A stretch of 57,632 nucleotides of DNA from Lapidilactobacillus concavus DSM 17758 (GTDB taxonomy: Bacteria; Bacillota; Bacilli; Lactobacillales; Lactobacillaceae), in the NCBI RefSeq assembly GCF_001435835.1, contig NZ_AZFX01000010.1, positions 1 through 57,632 of the forward strand, written 5' to 3'. Numbering within the stretch: the stretch's first letter is position 1; the number at the start of each line of letters is the position of its first letter. This document shows, in pieces, positions 1-9,106 of the stretch. Both the position numbers and the translations under genes were made by a program. The notes under the pieces were generated by a model. The model was given only the letters and a program-made list of their open reading frames with translations. It ran no database searches and had not been told where the DNA came from.

Positions 1-69
1 CAACTATCTTACCAACTTGTTTTTCTGTCGTCAACAACTAATTTTAATTTTCAATCGATTAACGCATCA

Positions 70-112
70 AAAAAGCACATTCTGACATCGACTAAGTCGC
101 GTCAAGATGTGC
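70..112 (-). terminator. terminator of the lafA-ltaS-perR operon
   Basis: On the minus strand AAGCACAT pairs with ATGTGCTT and is followed directly by a T-run. The hairpin overlaps the last codons and stop of perR. Confidence 0.75.
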
Positions 113-541
113 TTGTCTACGTTGACAATCCGGACAAATACCATAAACTTCAATATTATTTCCAACGGTTTCGTAACCCGTCAAATTAGTGACTAACCGT
201 TCGATTTTTTCGAGATCTGGATAAAAAACATCCACGACTTGGCCGCATTGCTGACAGACCACATGAAAATGCCGAACACTGACGTAATCAAAATGACTCG
301 GTTCATTGCCATACTTCAATTCTTGGATGACTCCAAGCTCTGTGAACAATCGCAAGTTATTATAGACGGTTGCAATACTAATGTCCTCAACCTGCGTCTT
401 GAGTTGATTGTACACTGCCTCCGCAGTTGGATGTGCATGTGAATGGACAAGGATCTTAAGGATTGCATTTCTCTGTGGCGTCATGCGAATATGGTGTTGT
501 TGTAGTAACTCGCGAGCATGCGCATAGCGACCATCAACCAT
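92..541 (-). CDS. perR: PerR, Fur-family peroxide-responsive repressor
   Basis: Metal-dependent winged-helix repressor of oxidative-stress genes. With the start at 541 the protein has 149 residues, and the family's functional residues fall at the numbers known for Bacillus subtilis PerR: His37, Asp85, His91, His93 and Asp104 for the regulatory metal, and Cys96, Cys99, Cys136, Cys139 for structural zinc. Asp at 104 favours PerR over Fur. The ATG at 541 lies 8 nt after AGGAG; the GTG at 550 and ATG at 547 are too close to that site. The gene begins 11 nt after the ltaS stop and ends in a terminator, so it is the last gene of the lipoteichoic acid operon. Regulon and metal preference are inferred. 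Confidence 0.9.
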   Translation of the reverse strand: MVDGRYAHARELLQQHHIRMTPQRNAILKILVHSHAHPTAEAVYNQLKTQVEDISIATVYNNLRLFTELGVIQELKYGNEPSHFDYVSVRHFHVVCQQCGQVVDVFYPDLEKIERLVTNLTGYETVGNNIEVYGICPDCQRRQAHLDAT

Positions 542-552
542 TGCCATCACTC

Positions 553-2730
553 CTATTTGGTATCAGCGGGCTCACTGCTACTTGAACTTTGGCTATGACT
601 TGAGCTTGAGCTACTGCTTGAATGACTACTTGCCTCACTGCTATCACCATCCTCCGTTGACTCTGATTTTAACTCAGGTGCGTCGGTTTTGTACAAATCT
701 AAGCTCGATTTGTTTTTATTTTGGACTAATAGACTTGTTTTTTGCTTTTTTTGCATCTTCTTCAAGTTCTTTAGTGCAGTACTTAATTTATAACTATAAT
801 CCTTAGGCACAACCTTTTTGAATCCCTTAGGTGTATAGAAACGTAGCAAATCGCCGTTGATTACACTCCGAGATAAGGAAAGTTCAGTCGCCACATGATT
901 GGTCAACGTCTCAATCGTCTTCTTGGTTGCGGCATCCGGATTTTTAACGACACTACCGTCACTAGTCTTGTATGTCTTTCCAGCATATCTTGTATATTCT
1001 GGAGAAATGAAATCACCATTGTAAAAAGCAACTGTCTGATTGCGATTCCCCGCCAATAAATCATTTCCAAATTGAATATAATTCTCGTTATTAATACCTA
1101 ATAAATTCTCCAAAGTTGGTAAAACATCAATTTCGCCACCATAAGTGTGATTGATTCCGCCTTTGAGACCATCCATGTGAATCATCAACGGTACTCGTTG
1201 CCATTGCGCCACGTCAAAATCCGTCGCCTTCTTCTGATCGAGTAATTTTGCGATGGCCGGCTTATGATTACCAGAGATAGCGTAGTGATCACCATAGAAA
1301 ACTAACAGACTATTTTTGTCCAGACCGGTTGCTTTCAGCCAAGCCATAAATTCACCGATAGCTTGGTCTAGGTAATGGGCAGTCTGCACGTAGCCATCAA
1401 CTGTTTTGTCGCCAGTTGTGGTCTTAGGAATAGACTGGTTTGCTTTATCCAACAAATAAGGATAGTGGTTCGTCACGGTAATTAACTTAGCATAGAACGG
1501 TTGTGGTAATTGCTCGATATACTTCATCGAATCCTTGAGGAAGATCTTATCCTTCAGGCCATAGCCCACATCGAACGATTCACCAGATTGGAAATAACTC
1601 TTGCTGAAATAATAGTCGTAACCCCAGGATTTATAAGTGTTGTCACGATTCCAGAAACTAGGAACATCACCATGAAACGCAGCAGTCGTATAACCTTGCT
1701 GCTGACTCAAAATTGCTGGTGCAGCTTGCCAAGTGTTAGCTGTACCAGCCGTGACCATCGCGGCACCTTCTGAGAGACCAAACAAAGAGTTTTCGAGCAT
1801 CAACTCAGCGTCAGCAGTTTTGCCTTGGCCAACCTGATTGTAGAAATTATCAAAACTAAGGGTGTTACTTTCATGGTAAATACGATTCAGATTAGGTGTC
1901 ACTTCTTGTCCATCAACTTTATAATCAATGACAAATTGCTGTAAGCTTTCCAAGTGAATGATAAAAACGTTCTTTCCTTTAGCGACTCCTGTATAAGTCG
2001 GATTGCCCGGAACATGGTTAGCCTTGATATACTTCTCAACAGTCTTCATGTCACTGGCATTTGCATTAGCTCGAACAGCACTGGTCTTCGCAGATTTCAC
2101 AACGTCATAAACTGCATAAGAATTTAACCCAAGGTACTTCACGATATAATTATTATCAAAAGTTCGTGTTAATAGGCCTGAGCGATCGGCATTTGCAGCG
2201 GTTAAATTGAAGCCGAAGAACACAACTGATAAGACAGTCACGAGACCTGCAACGGTTTTCTTCAGTGGCTTAATGTCAATCTTCTGTATACGAAAAACAA
2301 GCAATAAGATCAGGACGATCACATCGACAAAGACCAGAAAGTCAGTTGGCTCGATGATGCCCATGACACTCTTGCCCAAGTTATTTGAAACAGATCCAGA
2401 CCCCTTAATTAACGTGGTCGTCAAAAAATCAGAAAATTCCCGATAATAAAGGATGTTTGCAAATAGCCAAAAAGTCGTCAGGAAATCAATGATCAGCAAG
2501 ATCACGTATGACTTACGCCCTTTGAAATAAAGTGCAATACCGAAAAGCAAAATTGTCGTTGGTAATGGATTAAGTAGCGCCAGCAAATGCTGCATTCCAC
2601 CCGAAATACCAAGATTGAATTTCGTTGTATAGGCATAATAGGTCTTGATCCAGAACAAAACGACCGCAAGGAAAAAGAATCCCCAACGGCTATTCCAGAA
2701 CTTTTTTATGTTTTCAGCGAAGCTTTTCAT
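553..2730 (-). CDS. ltaS: lipoteichoic acid synthase LtaS
   Basis: Polymerises glycerol-phosphate from phosphatidylglycerol onto the glycolipid anchor outside the membrane. The N-terminal part has about five membrane segments; the sulfatase-fold domain follows, with HLESLQ, the GQGKTADAE segment holding the nucleophile threonine, and YGDHYAISGNH as metal ligands. The protein is 725 residues, longer than the usual 620-650 because of an added C-terminal tail rich in serine and acidic residues (about the last 50 residues). The start at 2730 follows CGGAGG by 7 nt, better than an upstream in-frame ATG at 2754. It is the fourth gene of the operon from lafA, 118 nt after the flippase-like gene. Confidence 0.93.
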   Translation of the reverse strand: MKSFAENIKKFWNSRWGFFFLAVVLFWIKTYYAYTTKFNLGISGGMQHLLALLNPLPTTILLFGIALYFKGRKSYVILLIIDFLTTFWLFANILYYREFSDFLTTTLIKGSGSVSNNLGKSVMGIIEPTDFLVFVDVIVLILLLVFRIQKIDIKPLKKTVAGLVTVLSVVFFGFNLTAANADRSGLLTRTFDNNYIVKYLGLNSYAVYDVVKSAKTSAVRANANASDMKTVEKYIKANHVPGNPTYTGVAKGKNVFIIHLESLQQFVIDYKVDGQEVTPNLNRIYHESNTLSFDNFYNQVGQGKTADAELMLENSLFGLSEGAAMVTAGTANTWQAAPAILSQQQGYTTAAFHGDVPSFWNRDNTYKSWGYDYYFSKSYFQSGESFDVGYGLKDKIFLKDSMKYIEQLPQPFYAKLITVTNHYPYLLDKANQSIPKTTTGDKTVDGYVQTAHYLDQAIGEFMAWLKATGLDKNSLLVFYGDHYAISGNHKPAIAKLLDQKKATDFDVAQWQRVPLMIHMDGLKGGINHTYGGEIDVLPTLENLLGINNENYIQFGNDLLAGNRNQTVAFYNGDFISPEYTRYAGKTYKTSDGSVVKNPDAATKKTIETLTNHVATELSLSRSVINGDLLRFYTPKGFKKVVPKDYSYKLSTALKNLKKMQKKQKTSLLVQNKNKSSLDLYKTDAPELKSESTEDGDSSEASSHSSSSSSSSHSQSSSSSEPADTK

Positions 2731-2848
2731 GTTAATCCTCCGTGTGTGGCTCAAAAATTCAACATCACTCTAGCCATTTTAGCAAAAAGCAGACCACAAG
2801 CCTGCTTTTCTTGACAAAACGTAAACAATTCTTTATGGAAAAATCAAA

Positions 2849-3871
2849 TTATTCCGACTTTTTCTGGTGCTTAGGCGCAATTGCCATCGCGATCATCCCA
2901 AGAATCATTCCCAAATAAAATGTGATGAAACGCCACAAGAACATCCCCAGAATTAACAAGCTCGCATTCGGAATGAATAAAGAAAAAAGTGTCTTAAAAC
3001 TATATTCAGCTCCGCCTGCACCACCTGGAACTGGGAAAATTGACGTGATCATCACAATCATCACATGCATGCTAAAAACTGTCAGCAAATTAACGTCCGA
3101 AAGATGCAAAGCAAGCAGGACAAAATACGGAATCAAATAATAAGTCAGCAGCTGAACGAGCGTCAACGCTGCCGCCTTAAATACCTTCCGCTTCTCACGT
3201 TTCAATTGTAAACTTTCTTGGTGAAAGCTCTCAATTTTAAGCATCGCTAAATCAGAACATTGCTGAATTTTTGGTGTCTTGAATAATTTTGCCAGTAAGT
3301 GGAAGAATCCTTTTGTGATAGCCTTAGTCAGACGATAATAGAACATGATCATTAGTAAAGTTCCAATCGTCACCACATGAATGATAAATCCGAATGCAAT
3401 CAACCATGCCAAGCCGTGAAATTGAACGACCACTTCGTGAAAACCAACCAACATGGTCAAGATAAAATTAATGAGGATCATCAGTTGATAGATGATAAAC
3501 TTCATCAACAAAACCGAGCTAGCGCGGCCGCCCTCGTAACCGATTTGTAACAGCGCAATGAGTTGTGCCGGCTGACCGCCGGACGAGAATGGCGTGATGG
3601 CATTAAAAACAGCCTGAATTGGCGGAATGCGCAATAAATTCCAACGCGGTTGCTTAGGTTCACCTTTTTTCTCGATCAGTGTACGCAAGACTGCAGCCTC
3701 CGCCACAAATGAGAGAAACATTAATAAAACGGCAACTAATAACCAATCCCATTGCAAATGCGCCAAACCTTGAACGACTTGGTAAAAATTTGTTTCTCGG
3801 CCTTCATGCCAAAAAATCAAACCACCAAGGAGAACCATGAACATTAACGCGACCTTATTTTTTCGATTCAT
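2849..3871 (-). CDS. flippase-like integral membrane protein (UPF0104 / LPG synthase TM-domain family)
   Basis: A 340-residue polytopic protein with about eight hydrophobic segments, of the family that includes the membrane part of MprF. It carries the family's GGQPAQ and PVPGGAGGAE segments (roughly residues 97-102 and 278-287). No aminoacyl-transferase domain is attached, so it is not a full lysyl-phosphatidylglycerol synthase. It lies between the two glycolipid glycosyltransferases and ltaS in one operon, which fits a role in moving the glycolipid anchor or a related lipid across the membrane. That role is inferred from context. Confidence 0.85.
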   Translation of the reverse strand: MNRKNKVALMFMVLLGGLIFWHEGRETNFYQVVQGLAHLQWDWLLVAVLLMFLSFVAEAAVLRTLIEKKGEPKQPRWNLLRIPPIQAVFNAITPFSSGGQPAQLIALLQIGYEGGRASSVLLMKFIIYQLMILINFILTMLVGFHEVVVQFHGLAWLIAFGFIIHVVTIGTLLMIMFYYRLTKAITKGFFHLLAKLFKTPKIQQCSDLAMLKIESFHQESLQLKREKRKVFKAAALTLVQLLTYYLIPYFVLLALHLSDVNLLTVFSMHVMIVMITSIFPVPGGAGGAEYSFKTLFSLFIPNASLLILGMFLWRFITFYLGMILGMIAMAIAPKHQKKSE

Positions 3872-3886
3872 TCTGCCCCTACTATC

Positions 3887-4906
3887 TCACAACTTCGCTT
3901 GTTCTGCATAGAATTTAGACCAAATAGTGGCTAAATGTTCTGGTGAATACTGAACAGCTGCAGAGCGTGCTAAGCTTTGATATTTCTGATAAAATGCTGA
4001 GTCTGAGATCAATTGATGCAGGGCTTGATCAAAGCCAGTGAGATCATCCGCACCAACATATTTGTCCGAAATAATTGCTTCGTATAATTCCAAATTCCGT
4101 AACAAAACGGGCAAGCCACAACTAAAGGCCTCTAGAACTGACATCGGAAACAACTCATCATATGAAGGTAAAAAGAATAAATCTGCTAGATTCAAATATT
4201 CGGCGATCTGTTCACGTTTGACGATTCCTGGAAAAATCAAATTCTTCGGAGGCTGCTCAACAATCTTTTTAAATCGGTCATAACCATCTGTCATCGCTCC
4301 AAATGAGAAGCCACCCGCCCAAATAAATTGCACTTCAGGATTTTTCTTTGCTAATGCAACAAAATCATCGACCCCTTTGCGCTGCTGAACCTGTCCGGAG
4401 CCAAAGACGATAAATTTATCCTGTGGAAAATGATATTTCTGGCGGAGCACCTGCTTATCCAATTCAGAACGATCCGGAAATTCTTGCGGTGACACAAAGT
4501 TAGGAATATAAGTAATTTTAGTTCTTGAAATATCATAAGCTTCGATTTTCGAGATAAAACTAGGATTCACGACGACCAAATGATCCATTCGTTGATAAAA
4601 CTTAATCATATACCAATAGAAAAGACGCTTCGCAAACTTGGGCATCCGTAGCGATCCCTCGATTGTTTCAGGCAAAAAGTGAACGTAGCCGATTTTTCGA
4701 CCACGTTTCTTAGAAAAAGTTGATAAGAAAAATTGTGGATCAATGGTGTGATAGTGTGTGATATCCGCCGGTCCATGTTGATTAATGGTCACCTCGAACT
4801 GATCACTCAAGCGTTCTCGCAAGAGCCGGATTAATTCCAAGTAGGCACTGCCAACACCCTGTCCCGCAACTTTGTCTGCGGATGAAAACATATTAATGTG
4901 GATCAT
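3887..4906 (-). CDS. lafB: GT4 glycosyltransferase, second glycolipid synthase (LafB-like)
   Basis: A 339-residue GT-B glycosyltransferase. The donor-binding half carries VFGSGQVQQRKG, then FFLPSYDELFPMSVLEA (roughly residues 250-266), where the Glu-x7-Glu type motif expected for GT4 enzymes is visible. By analogy with LafB of Listeria and lactobacilli it would add a second sugar to monoglycosyl-diacylglycerol, making the disaccharide anchor of lipoteichoic acid. Its ATG overlaps the lafA stop (ATGA), so the two are translationally coupled. Acceptor and sugar specificity cannot be read from sequence. Confidence 0.85.
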   Translation of the reverse strand: MIHINMFSSADKVAGQGVGSAYLELIRLLRERLSDQFEVTINQHGPADITHYHTIDPQFFLSTFSKKRGRKIGYVHFLPETIEGSLRMPKFAKRLFYWYMIKFYQRMDHLVVVNPSFISKIEAYDISRTKITYIPNFVSPQEFPDRSELDKQVLRQKYHFPQDKFIVFGSGQVQQRKGVDDFVALAKKNPEVQFIWAGGFSFGAMTDGYDRFKKIVEQPPKNLIFPGIVKREQIAEYLNLADLFFLPSYDELFPMSVLEAFSCGLPVLLRNLELYEAIISDKYVGADDLTGFDQALHQLISDSAFYQKYQSLARSAAVQYSPEHLATIWSKFYAEQAKL

Positions 4907-6108
4907 AGTCGTTCGTCACTCCGATCGCTCATACTCAGACGATTGAGATTATTCAATCGATAATTATCCGTGGCATCTTGATAGAAATCTAGCACCGAAT
5001 CGCCGAAGTGATCAGCAGAGATTTCGATGAGTTTACGCTCACGTGGCTTCGGATCCGAAAAAGCGTGAGGATGTTGCAAATAATTGATCACCTGTGCCTG
5101 CATCTCGTTCAAGTCTCTGAATGTGGTCCCAATATCAGGATCATCGAAAATGTGATCGGTATACTCACCACTTCGCACGGTACACTTGAGCCCCGCTGCT
5201 ATCGCTTCGATGTAAGTCAAGCCTTGTGTTTCGGTGTCACTGGAAGAAACAAACAAATTGGCTAATTGATAATAGGGCGAAATTTGATCGTGTTTAACTT
5301 CACCTACAAATTTAACGGCATCTTTAACGCCTAGAGATTGCGCCAGTGCTTCCAACTCTTCGCGCTCTGGCCCATCACCAACGATCATGAACTGTAAGCC
5401 AGGGACCGCTTTAACCAACGCTGGGAAAACTGACAAAACTTGATCGATTCGTTTTTCGCTGGCTAACCGACTCAAGGTCATCATCACCGGTGTTTCTAAG
5501 GTGTAGCCTAATTCTGAGCGCAATTGAACCACTCGTTCTGGCTCAGGACGATCATACATTTTTAAATCAATTCCGGTTGGGATCACGCGAATAGGAATTT
5601 TGACGCCATAACGACGTAGTGTTTCAGTGACACGCTGACTTGGCGCGACGACGCCATCCATATGGCTCACAAAAGTACGCACAAATTGTTTGACGTGATA
5701 TGGTTTAAGTAAATGACCATTCAAGACGTAGTGCAAATAATCTTCATACATCGTGTGATAAGTGTGCACACAAGGAATCTTGAGGTTCTTCGCAACAAAC
5801 TTACCGATCCACCCCATCGAGAACTCCGTCTGTGTATGTACGAGATCTAAATCCAACTCTTTAGCAACTTCTAAGGCGTGAAATAAGCCTCGAACAGCAA
5901 CTCGCCGATCGGTGAAAGAAATAAATGGCACGCTGCCAAAACGAAAAATATTCGGCTCAACCTCTTCTTTATCAACTCCAGGGTCGGTCGTCGTAAAAAT
6001 ATAGACGTGATGTCCCTTACGTTCTAGATCATCTTTAAGCGTGCGGATCGATGTTGCAACCCCACTGACTTGAGGAAAATAGGTATCTGTAAATATGCCA
6101 ATATTCAA
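4903..6108 (-). CDS. lafA: GT4 glycosyltransferase, first glycolipid synthase (LafA-like)
   Basis: A 401-residue GT-B enzyme opening with NIGIFTDTYFPQVSGVATS, typical of 1,2-diacylglycerol 3-glucosyltransferases that make glucosyl-diacylglycerol. The C-terminal half has LSRLASEKR, VGDGPERE and the SSDTETQGLTYIEAIAAG donor-site segment. The chosen start is TTG at 6108, 7 nt after AGGAGG; the ATG at 6153 would add an N-terminal extension lacking a ribosome binding site. First gene of the operon lafA-lafB-flippase-ltaS-perR, with a good promoter about 200 nt upstream. Confidence 0.88.
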   Translation of the reverse strand: MNIGIFTDTYFPQVSGVATSIRTLKDDLERKGHHVYIFTTTDPGVDKEEVEPNIFRFGSVPFISFTDRRVAVRGLFHALEVAKELDLDLVHTQTEFSMGWIGKFVAKNLKIPCVHTYHTMYEDYLHYVLNGHLLKPYHVKQFVRTFVSHMDGVVAPSQRVTETLRRYGVKIPIRVIPTGIDLKMYDRPEPERVVQLRSELGYTLETPVMMTLSRLASEKRIDQVLSVFPALVKAVPGLQFMIVGDGPEREELEALAQSLGVKDAVKFVGEVKHDQISPYYQLANLFVSSSDTETQGLTYIEAIAAGLKCTVRSGEYTDHIFDDPDIGTTFRDLNEMQAQVINYLQHPHAFSDPKPRERKLIEISADHFGDSVLDFYQDATDNYRLNNLNRLSMSDRSDERL

Positions 6109-6307
6109 GCCTCTTCCTCCTTTTCCATTCATACTCTTGCAAACTAATATCAACGTTCAATTTTCATCAGTTCACTAATATGATTTATTATTCAGCCCGT
6201 TACGATTCATTTTCAAACCCGTTGATTGCAAGCTGATCGACCGTGGTGAGCCATCACTTGCCAGATTGAAAACATGCTTGGTTTTCTTTGCTTCTTTTCA
6301 TTACTAA

Positions 6308-6336
6308 ATTATAGGGTTAATCCCTATTCTTTGCAA
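6308..6336 (-). promoter_or_regulatory. promoter of the lafA operon
   Basis: Minus strand TTGCAA (6331-6336), 17-bp spacer, TATAAT (6308-6313). It predicts an untranslated leader of about 190 nt, in which GCAAG and CTTGC can close a hairpin near 6230-6265. No known riboswitch is recognised in this leader. Confidence 0.7.
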
Positions 6337-6618
6337 TTGACAGCTCTAATTCTAACAATAATGTTAGCAAGCAAACACCAACCAAAGACCGAAATCGCAG
6401 GCGAATTAGAATGAGTTGGTTAAACCTAACTCATCTGCTTTACCTTGGCATCAAGGCGTTTGTCATCTTTTTTTATGGTGGCGGACGACTGATCTCGTGT
6501 TCAGCCCGGTTGACAACCTATTAATGAGCTTTATCTTTTCGTCAAAAGCGACTATAATTAGAGTTCCTTGGCAGGGGCATCATCAATGGCGCGATTCAAA
6601 TCATGAAACGTTCGCCAT
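6337..6618. other. intergenic stretch without a recognised gene
   Basis: No convincing coding frame. It holds CAATGGCG (6584-6591) and its exact complement CGCCATTG (6613-6620), and a plus-strand TATAAT at 6553-6558 with only a weak -35. An open plus-strand frame (6416-6676) has no ribosome binding site and runs into the terminator, so it is not called. Confidence 0.4.
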
Positions 6619-6620
6619 TG

Positions 6621-6670
6621 AAAAAAGGCTAACAATTTCGCAACTAAATGCGGCGTTGTTAGTCTTTTTT
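6621..6670 (-). terminator. terminator of the suf-luxS transcript (could work both ways)
   Basis: CTAACAA and TTGTTAG arms enclose an inner CGCA/TGCG pairing. An A-run on one side and a T-run on the other make a plausible bidirectional terminator 12 nt past the luxS stop. Confidence 0.8.
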
Positions 6671-6681
6671 GATTGATCCGA

Positions 6682-7173
6682 TTAAATCACCTGACGAACA
6701 AATGGATCCGTGCTAATGCCCTGCTTCAAAATCAGTTTTGACCATTCCTGTGCGGACCAGAGACTATGCCCTTTGTAATTACCACAACTCTTGATCGTTG
6801 TTCCCGGAACATCATCCCAAGTAATCTCATGGGCAATTGTTTCTAGACTTCTTTTTAACGCCTGTGCAACCTGTGTCACCGTTGGCGTGCCCAAAATCAT
6901 CAAGTGAAAACCAGTTTGGCAGCCAAACGGACTGCAATCAAGTACTCGAACTTGTGCAGTTTCATCATTTAAACGATCGCGCAGTAATCCAGCTAATAAA
7001 TGTTCAATTGTGTGCAGACCTGCCATATCGATTGTTGCTGTATTTGGCTGCACCAAGCGCAAATCAAAATTACTAATATGATCGCCGTGATAACCTTCCT
7101 CAACCGTAATCAATCGAACGTAAGGAGCTTTAACTGCCGTATGATCTAATTCAAAACTTTCAATTTTTGCCAT
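6682..7173 (-). CDS. luxS: S-ribosylhomocysteine lyase LuxS
   Basis: Splits S-ribosylhomocysteine into homocysteine and DPD, the precursor of autoinducer-2, in the activated methyl cycle. The 163-residue length is normal. The HTIEH metal motif (His54, Glu57, His58), the cysteine near residue 85 in [10 protein letters not shown], and the metal-binding cysteine in KSCGNYKGH are all present. It starts 54 nt after the sufB stop with no terminator seen between them, so it is probably transcribed with the suf operon. No mtnN or other methyl-cycle gene is adjacent. Confidence 0.95.
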   Translation of the reverse strand: MAKIESFELDHTAVKAPYVRLITVEEGYHGDHISNFDLRLVQPNTATIDMAGLHTIEHLLAGLLRDRLNDETAQVRVLDCSPFGCQTGFHLMILGTPTVTQVAQALKRSLETIAHEITWDDVPGTTIKSCGNYKGHSLWSAQEWSKLILKQGISTDPFVRQVI

Positions 7174-7227
7174 GATAATTCCAACTTTCCACGCTATTTT
7201 TTAATTTGTGGTCAATAGCCGACGTCA

Positions 7228-8667
7228 TCAACCGACGCCGCCTTCCATTTCGTATCCAATCAATCGATTCAATTCAACGGCATATTCCATTGGTAATTCC
7301 TTAGTAAACGGCTCAACAAATCCCATGATAATCATCTCGGTTGCTTTCGCCTCGGAAATACCCCGACTCATCAAATAATAAAGTTGCTCTTCAGAAATTT
7401 TAGAAACTTTTGCCTCATGTTCCATCGCAACATTACCATTCAAAATTTCGTTGAAAGGCACCGTATCCGAAGTCGATTCTTCATCCATCAGAATGGTGTC
7501 GCATTCGACATGCGCGAACGACCCATCGCTGTTTCGTTCAAAGCGAACCGTGCCTCGATAATTGACCGCACCGCCATCTTTAGAAATCGACTTGGAAACA
7601 ATTGAGCTCGAGGTATTCGGTGCGGCATGGATCATTCGGGCCCCGTTATCTTGGATGACGCCCTCGCCCGCAACTGCGATTGAAAGCATCGTGCCCCGCG
7701 CACCTTGGCCATCTAAATAAACACTCGGGTATTTCATCGTCGTCTTTGAACCAAGATTGCCATCAACCCACTCCATCGTTGCATTCTCGAGTGCCTGCGC
7801 ACGTTTAGTTTCCAAACTATAAACGTTCTTCGACCAATTTTGAATTGTTGTATAACGGCAATAGGCATTTGGCTTCACAAAAACCTCGACAACTGCCGCA
7901 TGCAAACTATCTGAAGAGTAATTTGGTGCTGTGCATCCCTCGACGTAATTGACGCTGGCATCCTCATCGACAATAATCAACGTTCGTTCGAACTGACCGG
8001 AATTTTCAGCATTGATTCGGAAATATGATTGGATGGGAATATCGGTTTTCACACCCTTAGGCACATAGATAAAAGTTCCACCAGACCAAACCGCGCAATT
8101 CAACGCGGCGAATTTATTATCATTCATATGCACAAGCGTTCCAAAATATTGTTTAAACAGTTCAGGATATTCCTTCAATGCAGTATCTGTATCGATAAAG
8201 ATAATGCCGAGCTTTTCAAACTCCTCACGCATATTGTGGTAAACCACTTCAGATTCATATTGAGCAGAAGACCCCGCCAAATATTTGCGCTCCGCCTGAG
8301 GCACACCCAAACGATCAAAAGTCGTTTTGATTTTTTCCGGTACGTCTTCCCAATCGCGATATTGACGATCGGTTGCTTTTTGATAATACAACATATGATC
8401 AAGGTCTAGATCTGATAAGTCCGGCCCAAAATCCGGCATCGGTAGCCGTAAATAAGTGCGGTAAGCCTTTAAGCGATAATCCAGCATCCACTGAGGTTCA
8501 TGTTTGGCTGCAGAAATCTCACGCACTGTTTCTTCAGTTAGACCGCGGCCAGTCGAATAAACCGGCTGAACATCATCGCTGAAACCATAATCATAGTCGC
8601 CAAGATCTGGAACCGTCGACTGTAACTCTTCATTATTTTTTGTATTCTTTGTTTTTGCGTCACTCAT
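7228..8667 (-). CDS. sufB: Fe-S cluster assembly scaffold SufB
   Basis: Core scaffold subunit of the SufBCD complex, 479 residues, the usual size. It shows the family's NYVEGCTAP segment and the strongly conserved C-terminal [21 protein letters not shown]. The start overlaps the sufU stop by 8 nt (ATGAGTGA), marking tight translational coupling. Last of the five suf genes, in the order C-D-S-U-B that is standard in Firmicutes. Confidence 0.96.
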   Translation of the reverse strand: MSDAKTKNTKNNEELQSTVPDLGDYDYGFSDDVQPVYSTGRGLTEETVREISAAKHEPQWMLDYRLKAYRTYLRLPMPDFGPDLSDLDLDHMLYYQKATDRQYRDWEDVPEKIKTTFDRLGVPQAERKYLAGSSAQYESEVVYHNMREEFEKLGIIFIDTDTALKEYPELFKQYFGTLVHMNDNKFAALNCAVWSGGTFIYVPKGVKTDIPIQSYFRINAENSGQFERTLIIVDEDASVNYVEGCTAPNYSSDSLHAAVVEVFVKPNAYCRYTTIQNWSKNVYSLETKRAQALENATMEWVDGNLGSKTTMKYPSVYLDGQGARGTMLSIAVAGEGVIQDNGARMIHAAPNTSSSIVSKSISKDGGAVNYRGTVRFERNSDGSFAHVECDTILMDEESTSDTVPFNEILNGNVAMEHEAKVSKISEEQLYYLMSRGISEAKATEMIIMGFVEPFTKELPMEYAVELNRLIGYEMEGGVG

Positions 8668-9106
8668 GCTGCTGTGCCTCCCCGAGCGCTTGTTCTAAAG
8701 CTTTCCATGCCAACGTCGCGCACTTGATCCGTGCAGGAAATTTGACGACAGTCGCCAGAATAGCAGCGTCGCCTAATTCGTCAGCGCCTTCAACTTCCGG
8801 ATCATTCATCAACATTTCTAGAAAGGTTGCAATTTCTGCCCGGACTTGCGCAATCGGTTGACCCTTCACGAGATCAGTCATCATGCTGGCAGATGCCTGT
8901 GAAATTGAGCAGCCATCGCCGTTAAACGCAATATCCGCCACGCGGTCATTTTTGAGCTCAACTGAGAGCTCGATCACATCGCCACAAGTTGGGTTGTTGA
9001 GATTCACCGTTTGATTGGCAGTTGCCAATTGACCACGATGATGTGGATGTTGTGCATGATCAAGAATTAACTGCCGATAGAGATCGCTTAAATGACCTAA
9101 ATTCAT
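8660..9106 (-). CDS. sufU: SufU, zinc-dependent sulfur-transfer partner of SufS
   Basis: A 148-residue IscU-like protein. The three zinc-ligand cysteines are visible in [18 protein letters not shown] and RIKCATLAW, with the conserved aspartate two residues after the first. It accepts persulfide sulfur from SufS. Its ATG overlaps the sufS stop (ATGA). Confidence 0.95.
   Translation of the reverse strand: MNLGHLSDLYRQLILDHAQHPHHRGQLATANQTVNLNNPTCGDVIELSVELKNDRVADIAFNGDGCSISQASASMMTDLVKGQPIAQVRAEIATFLEMLMNDPEVEGADELGDAAILATVVKFPARIKCATLAWKALEQALGEAQQHE

Noticed and set aside
6416-6676. Plus-strand open frame of 86 codons before luxS
   Set aside because: No ribosome binding site, odd composition, and it runs through the terminator hairpin.
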